Assembly (NCBI GenBank): GCA_050248275.1 | Contig: JBFWSR010000001.1 | Span: forward strand, 372,001-436,000 | Direction: 5' to 3' | DNA length: 64,000 nucleotides | From: CAILZL01 sp050248275 | GTDB taxonomy: Bacteria; Pseudomonadota; Gammaproteobacteria; Steroidobacterales; Steroidobacteraceae | The notes under the pieces: model-generated | Told to the model about the DNA's origin: nothing | What the model saw: the letters and a program-made list of their open reading frames with translations, nothing else | Database searches by the model: none | Made by a program: the position numbers and the translations under genes | Shown: positions 43,059 to 50,802 of the stretch, one piece after another | Layout of the letters: each line of letters opens with the position of its first letter | Position numbering within the stretch: position 1 is the stretch's first letter

Positions 43059-44153
43059 ATGAACGCTGTGCTGGCGACGCTCGACGACCTGTATCTGGAC
43101 AATGCCCTGAGTCAATGGCTATGGGCGCTGGCCATGGCAGCGGGCGTATTGCTGACGACCGTCCTGGTCCGGCGCCTGGTGCGCCGTCATTATCGGCGCA
43201 TGGCCGAGACCGAGCAGATCGAGTTGATGGAAGTGCCGCTGCAGATTGCGAGCAAGACCACCACCATGTTTCTGATCGTCATGAGCCTGTTCTTTGGCAT
43301 GCTGACGCTGCACCTGCCGCCGGCCGTACATCATGTGGCGGAGAAGGTGCTGGTGCTCGCCGTGTGCTGGCAGGTCGGCATCTGGGCCACCACCGGCGCA
43401 CTGGCATGGATTAACGTGAAACGCCGCGTCAGTCTGGTTGAAGATCGCGCCGCCGCCGGCACGCTCGGCATCATCGCCATCATCGTGCGCGCCTTGATAT
43501 GGTCGGTTGTGCTGCTGCTGACCCTGGACAATCTGGGCGTCAACGTCACCACGCTGGTGGCCGGTCTGGGCATCGGCGGTATCGCCATCGCGCTGGCGGT
43601 GCAGAATCTGCTGGGCGACCTGCTGGCTTCGTTGTCGATCACCCTGGACAAGCCTTTCGTGCTGGGTGATTTCCTGATTGTTGAGGATTTCAAAGGCACG
43701 GTCGAGAACATCGGCATCAAGACCACCCGCCTGCGCAGTCTGGACGGCGAGCAGATTGTCATGCCGAACGCGGATCTGTTGAAAAGCCGCATGCGCAACT
43801 ACGGCCGCATGCGGGAACGGCGTGTGTTGTTTTCGGTGGGCGTGACCTATGAAACGCCGCGGGCCAAGCTGGAAAAACTGCCGGGAATGGTGCGGGCCAT
43901 TGTTGAAGCGCAGCCCAACGTGCGTCTCGATCGCTGTCATCTGGCGCGGCTGGGCGCGTATTCCATCGACTGCGAAGTGGTGTATTTCGTGCTCAGCAAG
44001 GAATACAACGAATACATGGACATCCAGCAGGCTATCAATTTACAACTGATCGAAGCCTTTGAACGCGAGCAGATCGAGTTTGCCTATCCGACGCAGAAGC
44101 AATGGACGGCGTTGCAGCCTGGTTCGGCGCCGTTGTCAGATGTGCAGGCCTGA
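43059..44153 (+). CDS. MscS-family mechanosensitive channel (copy A)
   Basis: 364 residues. Four or five N-terminal membrane segments end in the pore-lining helix and beta domain: VAGLGIGGIAIALAVQNLLG, then DKPFVLGDFLIV and IGIKTTRLRSLDGEQIVMPN, the MscS signature. The C-terminal vestibule domain is short and ends QPGSAPLSDVQA. It opens on membrane tension during osmotic downshock. It converges on otsB, which makes an osmoprotectant; the link may be coincidental. Confidence 0.93.
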   Translation: MNAVLATLDDLYLDNALSQWLWALAMAAGVLLTTVLVRRLVRRHYRRMAETEQIELMEVPLQIASKTTTMFLIVMSLFFGMLTLHLPPAVHHVAEKVLVLAVCWQVGIWATTGALAWINVKRRVSLVEDRAAAGTLGIIAIIVRALIWSVVLLLTLDNLGVNVTTLVAGLGIGGIAIALAVQNLLGDLLASLSITLDKPFVLGDFLIVEDFKGTVENIGIKTTRLRSLDGEQIVMPNADLLKSRMRNYGRMRERRVLFSVGVTYETPRAKLEKLPGMVRAIVEAQPNVRLDRCHLARLGAYSIDCEVVYFVLSKEYNEYMDIQQAINLQLIEAFEREQIEFAYPTQKQWTALQPGSAPLSDVQA

Positions 44154-44185
44154 CCGTCTCTGTGCGCCGATGCTTGCCTGCATGT

Positions 44186-44943
44186 TCAGACACTGGTTCT
44201 TGGATACGTCAGATTTCGTTCCCGTAACCAGCCGATTACCGCCGAAACACTGCTGAAAGTGAAGCGCGCGGTCGTATTGTCCGATTCGCCGACACGAATG
44301 GAATAGCCGCCGAGATCATTGACTGCCGCGAAGCCGTCTTCGTCGGTGACATCATCGCCGACGAAGACCGGGATCCGTCCGGAAAACGGCGCTTCGCGCA
44401 TGAATGCTTCGATGGCGGTGCGTTTCGAGTAGCCGGATGGCAGCAGCTCCAGCACGCACTTGCCCGGCTTGAGTTGCAGATGCGGTGCGAGTTGCTGCTG
44501 CAACAACGAAACTTCGTCGTAAAGCATCCTGGCCAGGTTCGGCGCATGACGGTAGTGCAATGCCAGCGCTCTGTGCTTGTCTTCCAGCAATAGCCCGCGG
44601 TGCAATGTCTGCAATTCCTGCAGGCGCGTCCGCGCCACTTCCAGCGCGTCCTGATTCACGGCGGCACGCCAGATTTCTCCGGCAAAGTTGCGCCGCTCCA
44701 GGCCGTGCTGGCCGGCGGCGGGAAATGCGGTGGGTGCAAACAGCTCGTCCAGGGAGGCCAGCGTGCGGCCGCTGATCAGGGCCAGCGCACCGCGCTCGCG
44801 TTGCGAAGCCAGCTCCAATGTGTTGCGCAATGCGGCGGGCACCCTCACTGCATCGGGGGTGGCCGCAATTTCCAGCAAGGTTCCATCCACATCCAGAAAC
44901 AGAGCCAGCTCCTGCTCTGGAATAAATCGGCCTCGTAACGTCA
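44186..44943 (-). CDS. otsB: Trehalose-6-phosphate phosphatase
   Basis: 252 residues from ATG 44943 (MTLRGRFIPEQELALFLDVD). HAD motif I is FLDVDGTLLEIA; LISGRTL is the family motif II region; PVFVGDDVTDEDGFAAVND is motif IV, the Mg2+ site. It dephosphorylates trehalose-6-phosphate. The synthase OtsA is not next to it and must lie elsewhere if it exists. It is divergent from mdh. Confidence 0.92.
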
Positions 44944-45116
44944 TTGCTGGACCGTAACGGCGCAGGCCATACAGCTCAACCTGAGAATTATCACAGTGCT
45001 GGCAGGCGTGTTGGCAGGCAAATCGCCAGGATTTGTCGCTCAGGTCCGGGGGCTTTGCTAAGATTCGCGCCCCGCTTTTGACGCTTCTGCCTAAATTCTC
45101 TGGAGAGAGCATTCCC

Positions 45117-46097
45117 ATGAAGACCCCTGTCAATGTCGCAATCACCGGCGCTGCCGGCAATATCGGTTATGCCCTGGCCTTCCGCGTCGCCTCGGGTGCG
45201 ATGCTGGGTCCGGATCAGCCGGTGAACCTGCACCTGCTGGAAATCACGCCGTCGCTGGGCGCCCTGCAGGGCGTGGTGATGGAGCTGAACGATTGCGCCT
45301 TCCCGACATTGAACAAGATCGTTGCAACCGACGACGCCAAGGTGGCTTTCAAGGATTGCGATTACGCCCTGCTGGTGGGTGCCCGTCCGCGTGGTCCCGG
45401 CATGGAACGTAAAGACCTGCTGATGGCCAATGCGCAGATTTTCTCGGCGCAGGGCAAGGCGCTGGACGCGGTGGCCAACCGTAATGTGAAAGTGCTGGTG
45501 GTCGGCAACCCGGCCAACACCAATGCCCTGATCGCACAGCGCAATGCGCCGGGCCTGAATCCGGCCAATTTCACCGCCATGCTGCGTCTGGATCACAACC
45601 GCGCCATCTCGCAACTGGCCGAAAAGACCGGCGCGCATGTCACTGCCATCAAGCAGGTCGTTGTATGGGGCAACCACTCGGCCACACAGTATCCCGATCT
45701 GCACCACGCCACTGTGGGTGGCAAGGCCGCGTTGTCGCTGGTCGATCAGGCCTGGTATGCCGATACCTTCATTCCAGTGGTGCAGCAGCGCGGCGCCGCC
45801 ATCATCAAGGCGCGCGGCCTGTCGTCGGCCGCATCGGCCGCATCGGCCGCCATCGACCACATTCGCAACTGGGCCTTGGGCACGGCCGATGGCGAGTGGG
45901 TCAGCATGGGTATTCCCTCCGACGGCAGCTATGGCATTGCGCCCGGCGTGATCTATGGTTATCCCGTGACCTGCAAGGACGGCAAGTATCAGATCGTGCA
46001 GGGTCTGGCCATCAATGAATTCAGCCGCGCCCGCATGGACGCCACGCACAAGGAACTGCTGGAAGAAAAGGACGGCGTGAAGGAATTGCTGCCGTAA
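45117..46097 (+). CDS. mdh: Malate dehydrogenase (type 2, MDH of Burkholderia/Xanthomonas type)
   Basis: 326 residues with GGAGAG before ATG 45117. The N-terminal NAD-binding motif ITGAAGNIGYALAFR fits the cytosolic-MDH-like subfamily with GAAGxIGY. Catalytic His is in VVVWGNHSATQYPD, Arg in GARPRGPGMERKDLL. It interconverts malate and oxaloacetate in the TCA cycle. It is monocistronic and ends with a strong hairpin at 46125-46149. Confidence 0.97.
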   Translation: MKTPVNVAITGAAGNIGYALAFRVASGAMLGPDQPVNLHLLEITPSLGALQGVVMELNDCAFPTLNKIVATDDAKVAFKDCDYALLVGARPRGPGMERKDLLMANAQIFSAQGKALDAVANRNVKVLVVGNPANTNALIAQRNAPGLNPANFTAMLRLDHNRAISQLAEKTGAHVTAIKQVVVWGNHSATQYPDLHHATVGGKAALSLVDQAWYADTFIPVVQQRGAAIIKARGLSSAASAASAAIDHIRNWALGTADGEWVSMGIPSDGSYGIAPGVIYGYPVTCKDGKYQIVQGLAINEFSRARMDATHKELLEEKDGVKELLP

Positions 46098-46124
46098 TTG
46101 TTGATCGCCTTCTGCCTGATAAAA

Positions 46125-46149
46125 CAAAGCCCGCATCATGCGGGCTTTG
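46125..46149. terminator. Terminator after mdh
   Basis: CAAAGCCCGCA/TGCGGGCTTTG, 11-bp perfect stem with a 3-nt loop, 27 bp behind the mdh stop, with T-rich sequence partly in the stem and A-rich sequence before it. Confidence 0.85.
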
Positions 46150-46292
46150 TCATTTCTGGCGAATGATTCTGGCGAATAATTATGGGGTTCATGCGGCTGG
46201 ATTTATCGTCATCATGTCGATACGCACGGACCGGAGATAGCACTGCTTGCCGATAGGCGGTTACAGAGCTAGTGTGTGGCCGGTGGATCGTG

Positions 46293-48806
46293 ATGGATAA
46301 ACAGCAAGCGGGGTGCGGCGTCGTGTCTGGAATAATCTGGCTGCTGATCTTTGTCGGAGGCGGGTTCTATCTGGCCTATCAACGCGCTTCGCTCGCGGTG
46401 AGTACCTTGCTGTTTGGCATTGCGGTATTGGCTTACAGCGTGTTTGGCGATGGCGGTTTGACGGCGGTCATCATTCTCTGGCTGGTGCTGGCGGCGCTGG
46501 TGCTGCTCAATCTCGATGCCTTTCGCATTCGCCTGATCAGCCGGCCGTTCCTGCGCACCTACCGACGCCTGTTGCCGTCGATGTCCAGCACCGAAGCGGA
46601 AGCGCTGGCGGCCGGAACGGTATGGTGGGATGGTGAATTGTTCAGCGGCGCGCCGCAGTGGGACAAGCTGATGTCCGCCACGCCGCCGCAATTGACGGCC
46701 GAAGAACAGGCCTTCATCGACGGGCCCACCGAACAGCTGTGTCGCATGATCGATGACTGGGACATCACGCATCGTCGTGCCGACATGTCGCCGGAAGTGT
46801 GGCAATTCATCAAACAGCATCGCTTCTTCGCCATGATCATCGGCAAACAATATGGCGGTCTGGGTTTTTCGGCTTACGCGCATTCCTGTGTGCTGGTGAA
46901 AATCGCCAGCCGATCGGCCACGGTGAGCTCCACCGTGTGCGTGCCGAACTCGCTGGGGCCCGGTGAACTGCTGACCCACTACGGCACGGAAGAACAGAAG
47001 AATTACTACCTGCCGCGTCTGGCGCGTGGTGAGGAAATTCCCTGTTTTGCGTTGACCGGCCCGCGTGCGGGTTCCGATGCCGCCTCGATTCCGGATATCG
47101 GCGTGGTGTGCAGGGGAATGTACAACGGCGAAGAGATCGTCGGCATCAAGCTCAACTTCTCCAAGCGTTACATTACTTTGGCGCCGGTGGCCACCCTGGT
47201 GGGACTGGCGTTCCAGTTGCGCGATCCGGATAAGTTGCTGGGCGGCGATAAAGCCGATTACGGCATTACCTGCGCCTTGATTCCGCGTGACACCCCGGGC
47301 ATCCGCATCGGCCGTCGTCACTTCCCGCTGAATACGCCCTTCCAGAATGGACCGGTCTTCGGCAAGAATGTGTTCGTGCCATTAAGCAGCATCATCGGCG
47401 GACCGAAGATGGCGGGGCAGGGCTGGCGCATGCTGGTGGAACAATTATCCGTGGGCCGTTGCATCTCGCTGCCGTCCAACACCACCGGCGCGTCGAAAGC
47501 GGCGGCCTATGCATCGGGCGCTTATTGCCGCATCCGTCGTCAGTTCAACGTGCCGGTGGGGCAGCTGGAAGGCGTACAGGAAGTGATCGCACGCATCACC
47601 GGCATGGCTTACATCATGGACGCAGCGCGTTCGGTGACGGTGGCTTCGCTGGACGCCGGCGAACGTCCGGCCGTGCCATCGACCATTCTCAAATACAACA
47701 TCACCGAGCTGGGCCGCCGTGTCGCCAACGATGCCATGGACGTGCAGGGCGGCAAGGGCATCTGTCTGGGACCGAAGAACTATCTCGGTCGCGGTTATCA
47801 GAGCGTGCCGATCGCTATTACTGTTGAAGGAGCGAATATCCTCACACGCACCTTGATGATCTTCGGTCAGGGCGCGATTCGCTGTCATCCGTTTGTGCTC
47901 AAGGAAATGAATGCCGCGCGCGAGAAGGACAAGGAAAAAGGCGTGCGCGATTTCGATGCCGCACTGTTCGCCCATATCGGCTTCACCATCAGCAATGCCG
48001 TGCGTTCGCTGGTGATGGCCACCACGCTGGCGCGTTTTTCACAGGTGCCGGACATCGAGCCGACCCGGCGGTATTTCCAGCATATCAACCGCTTCAGCGC
48101 CTCGTTCGCCTTTGCCGCTGATGTATCGATGCTGAGTCTGGGCGGTTATCTCAAGAAGAAAGAAACACTTTCGGGCCGTCTGGCTGATGTATTGTCGTGC
48201 ATGTATCTGGCCTCAACCGTACTCAAGCATTACGAAAATCAGGGTCGGCCGGAAGAAGATCTGCCGGTCGTGGAATGGGCGTGCCGGCATCTGCTGTATA
48301 CCGCGCAGGAGCAACTGCATGGCTTTCTGCGCAATTTTCCGAATCGTTTCATGGCCGGTCTGATGCGTCTGGTGATTTTTCCGCGCGGCCGCACCTACTT
48401 TGCACCGGGCGACAAGCTGGGCGCCGCCGTGGCCAACAGCATGATGGCGGTGACCGATACCCGTGCACGCATGAGCGACGGCATCTACAAGACCATTGAA
48501 TCGAACAATCCATTGGGCCTGTTGCAGGAGGCGCTGTCGCTGGCCGATGCCGCCGAACCGCTGGAGCGGCGCATCCGTGTCGAGGGTGTGAAAACCGGCA
48601 GAATCAGCGCGCTGGAATTGCCCGGCCAGATTGAGGAAGCACTGGCCATCGGTCTGATCACGGCTGTCGAAGCCGGGCTGTTGCGCGATTACGATCGCAA
48701 GGTGATGGACATCATCAATGTCGATGACTTCGATCCACGCGAACTGGCGCCACATCCGGAAGCCACGGCCGCCAACATGCCGCTGGATGAACTGATCCGG
48801 GGTTGA
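46293..48806 (+). CDS. fadE: Long acyl-CoA dehydrogenase FadE
   Basis: 837 residues from ATG 46293; a GTG at 46272 is an alternative start. Two N-terminal hydrophobic segments (SGIIWLLIFVGGGFYLA, TLLFGIAVLAYSVFG) are typical of gammaproteobacterial FadE. The acyl-CoA dehydrogenase core includes CFALTGPRAGSDAASIPDIG and GGKGICLGPKNYLGRGYQ, and a long C-terminal DUF1974 domain starts after ~600. It catalyses the first step of beta-oxidation at the inner membrane. It is convergent with the GntR regulator gene, which probably controls the Rieske oxygenase rather than this gene. Confidence 0.95.
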   Translation: MDKQQAGCGVVSGIIWLLIFVGGGFYLAYQRASLAVSTLLFGIAVLAYSVFGDGGLTAVIILWLVLAALVLLNLDAFRIRLISRPFLRTYRRLLPSMSSTEAEALAAGTVWWDGELFSGAPQWDKLMSATPPQLTAEEQAFIDGPTEQLCRMIDDWDITHRRADMSPEVWQFIKQHRFFAMIIGKQYGGLGFSAYAHSCVLVKIASRSATVSSTVCVPNSLGPGELLTHYGTEEQKNYYLPRLARGEEIPCFALTGPRAGSDAASIPDIGVVCRGMYNGEEIVGIKLNFSKRYITLAPVATLVGLAFQLRDPDKLLGGDKADYGITCALIPRDTPGIRIGRRHFPLNTPFQNGPVFGKNVFVPLSSIIGGPKMAGQGWRMLVEQLSVGRCISLPSNTTGASKAAAYASGAYCRIRRQFNVPVGQLEGVQEVIARITGMAYIMDAARSVTVASLDAGERPAVPSTILKYNITELGRRVANDAMDVQGGKGICLGPKNYLGRGYQSVPIAITVEGANILTRTLMIFGQGAIRCHPFVLKEMNAAREKDKEKGVRDFDAALFAHIGFTISNAVRSLVMATTLARFSQVPDIEPTRRYFQHINRFSASFAFAADVSMLSLGGYLKKKETLSGRLADVLSCMYLASTVLKHYENQGRPEEDLPVVEWACRHLLYTAQEQLHGFLRNFPNRFMAGLMRLVIFPRGRTYFAPGDKLGAAVANSMMAVTDTRARMSDGIYKTIESNNPLGLLQEALSLADAAEPLERRIRVEGVKTGRISALELPGQIEEALAIGLITAVEAGLLRDYDRKVMDIINVDDFDPRELAPHPEATAANMPLDELIRG

Positions 48807-48814
48807 TGTTCCGT

Positions 48815-48844
48815 CATGAATCATCGCCGTGGCGATGATTCATG
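48815..48844. terminator. Shared hairpin between fadE and the GntR gene
   Basis: CATGAATCATCGCC/GGCGATGATTCATG is a perfect 14-bp inverted repeat with a 2-nt centre. It begins 9 bp behind the fadE stop and covers the GntR stop codon. It may terminate both transcripts. Confidence 0.65.
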
Positions 48845-49619
48845 GTTTGTGCTGCGTATCGCCCGGCTGACGCAATTTGATCAGGTTGCCGCCGACCACT
48901 TGTTGCAACCGGGTTTCACGTTTCGCCGCTGCCTGCAGATTGCGTTTGGCCAGATTGGAGTGTTCGCGCGCCATGCTCTCGGCGCGACTGCTTTCACCGG
49001 CGCTGATGGCTTCGAGAATGGTGCGATGCTGCTCCTGCGCCACCAGCAGGGTTTGCTGCGAATCGGGCAGCGCTGCCTGCACCAGCACAAAGGCGCTGGG
49101 TGAAGCGAACGGCAGGGCGACGATACGTTCGATGGTGCGCGTAAGCACCGGACTGTGCGCCAGCGCCACCAGTAAACCGTGATAACGCTGGTTGAGCCGC
49201 ACATAGTCGGAAAACTGTTCAACCCCCAGCTTGCGACTGTTGACCACCGCATCCATGGCGCCGACGCAATCGCGCAGATCCGCCAGTTCGGCATAAGACG
49301 GATGACGCTCCGCCGCACGCCGTGCCGCAGCGCCTTCCAGCGTGCCGCGAATATCGATGGCATCGAATACTTCGCTTTCATCAAAGGCGCGCACCACGAA
49401 GCCGCCGGACACCGAAGGCTCCAGCAGTCCTTCTTCAGCCAGTCGCAGCAAGGCAGCGCGAATCGGCGTGCGCGAGACGCCGGTGCGTTCCACCAGCGCG
49501 AGTTCCGGCACCCGCTGCCCTGGTTTGAGCTCGCCATCGAGGATCAGTTGCCGCAGGCGCAACTGGGCCTTGAGCGTCTGTGCAGCGCGTGGATCGCCAT
49601 TGCGGGTGAGTCGTGTCAT
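48840..49619 (-). CDS. GntR-family FCD-type transcriptional regulator
   Basis: 259 residues. The winged-helix N-terminus is GELKPGQRVPELALVERTGV with SRTPIRAALLRLAEEGLLEP; the C-terminal FCD ligand domain follows. It is the second gene of an operon with the Rieske oxygenase, 6 bp behind it, and a double palindromic operator at 50723-50754 lies before that oxygenase. By analogy with VanR-type regulators it probably represses the oxygenase and itself until the substrate or product is bound. The start lies in a short tandem pentamer repeat (TCATG) that also holds the oxygenase stop. Confidence 0.88.
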   Translation of the reverse strand: MTRLTRNGDPRAAQTLKAQLRLRQLILDGELKPGQRVPELALVERTGVSRTPIRAALLRLAEEGLLEPSVSGGFVVRAFDESEVFDAIDIRGTLEGAAARRAAERHPSYAELADLRDCVGAMDAVVNSRKLGVEQFSDYVRLNQRYHGLLVALAHSPVLTRTIERIVALPFASPSAFVLVQAALPDSQQTLLVAQEQHRTILEAISAGESSRAESMAREHSNLAKRNLQAAAKRETRLQQVVGGNLIKLRQPGDTQHKP

Positions 49620-49625
49620 GTCATG

Positions 49626-50702
49626 TCATGTGTTCGTGGCGTTACCGGATTCAGCGTTAATCATGCGCTGGATCAGGCGGCGCGACCATACCCCGCCGGC
49701 GTCGATATTGAGGTTGATCATGCGTCGTTCGGGATAGCGTTCCAGCGCCTGTTGCTGCGCTTCGAGAATGACTTCATCTTCGCCAAAGATGCCGGTCACG
49801 CCATTACGCATTTCAGTGGTAATGCGCTGCTCATCCAGTCGGTAGTTGCGCACGATGGCCCAGAAATAATGACTGGTGGTCGCTGTTTCCGGGGTGACGG
49901 TATTGAGTACGTAGGCATTCACGCCCTGCGAACGATCGCCCTGTGGCGCGCCGCTGCCGGCGACCGCCACACCGACGTCGATGGTCACGGTGCCGGGCGG
50001 TTCAAAACGGATGATCTGCCAGCGGTCCATCTTGCCCGGCTTGCCGATCTGCCTGGCCCAGAAGGGCGGCGGCTCAATGTCGAGCATCCAGCGCGTCACC
50101 GTGACATGGCGATCATCGTGGGTGCATTCGAAGGGCGCTTCGGCCACTGCACGATTGCCGATGCTGCTGAAGTGCACAAAGGTTTCGTGAGTCAGATCCA
50201 TGAGGTTATCGATCACCAGTCGGTAATCGCACTTGGCATGGATGGTGTTGCCATCGCCAATCCATTCGGGATCGCGATTCCAGTGCATGTCCGGGGCGGT
50301 TGCCGGATCGGCCAGTGTCGGATCGCCCAGCCATACCCAGATGAACCGATGTCGCTCGATCACCGGATAACTGCGCACGCAGGCCTGTTTCAGCACCCGC
50401 TCCTGCGAGGGCATATGGGTACAGGCTCCGGCCGAATTAAATACCAGGCCGTGATAACCGCATTCCACGTCATCGCCAACCAGACGGCCTTTGGACAGCG
50501 GCAGCATGCGATGCCAGCAAGCGTCCTGCAGCGCCACCACCTGCCCGTCGCTGCGTCGGTACAGCACCAGTTTTTCGCCGCAAACCGTGCGTGGAAACAA
50601 GGTGTGCTGGATGTCGGCATCCCAGGCGACCGCATACCAGGCATTCAAGGGCCAGAGTTTCCCGGTATCCGCCGGTGCGGTTTCAATTGTAGCGCTGGAC
50701 AT
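49626..50702 (-). CDS. Rieske-type aromatic ring-hydroxylating oxygenase (VanA-like), alpha subunit
   Basis: 358 residues from ATG 50702, with GGGAG upstream; the frame reaching 50747 would translate the operator. The Rieske 2Fe-2S site is CWHRMLPL with VECGYHGLVF (CxH...CxxH). The mononuclear iron site is in DNLMDLTHETFVH. It belongs to the vanillate O-demethylase type of single-subunit oxygenases that remove methyl or hydroxylate aromatic acids. No reductase (VanB-like) is next to it, so electrons must come from another protein. It is regulated by the GntR gene downstream. Confidence 0.9.
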   Translation of the reverse strand: MSSATIETAPADTGKLWPLNAWYAVAWDADIQHTLFPRTVCGEKLVLYRRSDGQVVALQDACWHRMLPLSKGRLVGDDVECGYHGLVFNSAGACTHMPSQERVLKQACVRSYPVIERHRFIWVWLGDPTLADPATAPDMHWNRDPEWIGDGNTIHAKCDYRLVIDNLMDLTHETFVHFSSIGNRAVAEAPFECTHDDRHVTVTRWMLDIEPPPFWARQIGKPGKMDRWQIIRFEPPGTVTIDVGVAVAGSGAPQGDRSQGVNAYVLNTVTPETATTSHYFWAIVRNYRLDEQRITTEMRNGVTGIFGEDEVILEAQQQALERYPERRMINLNIDAGGVWSRRLIQRMINAESGNATNT

Positions 50703-50722
50703 GGCATCTCCCGACAAAATGT

Positions 50723-50754
50723 ATGTATACATGTTAATTGTATACAATTAACAT
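50723..50754. promoter_or_regulatory. Double palindromic operator of the Rieske-GntR operon
   Basis: ATGTATACAT (50723-50732) is a perfect palindrome; next to it 50731-50754 is a perfect 24-bp palindrome with the core TTGTATACAA. Both share TGTATACA and their centres are 15 bp apart. They lie 21-52 bp upstream of the oxygenase ATG, as expected for a GntR/FCD operator. Confidence 0.8.
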
Positions 50755-50779
50755 GGCAACCTCTGTCGGGAGCAAGATC

Positions 50780-50798
50780 TGCCCGGCACCGCCGGGCA
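50780..50798. terminator. Hairpin after the M16 peptidase gene
   Basis: TGCCCGGC/GCCGGGCA, 8-bp stem with a 3-nt loop, 4 bp beyond the M16 stop on the minus strand. No T run follows, so it is a weak candidate. Confidence 0.35.
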
Positions 50799-50802
50799 GG
50801 CG

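Noticed and set aside
44991..46139. 382-residue open frame antisense to malate dehydrogenase
   Set aside because: It mirrors a certain gene in high-G+C DNA and has no family resemblance; similar long shadows oppose lon (10068-11174), the CPA2 antiporter (41110-42339) and the LCAT-like hydrolase (2794-3969).
50703..50747. Longer start for the Rieske oxygenase (MYTINMYTYIL)
   Set aside because: It would translate the operator palindromes; ATG 50702 has GGGAG upstream.
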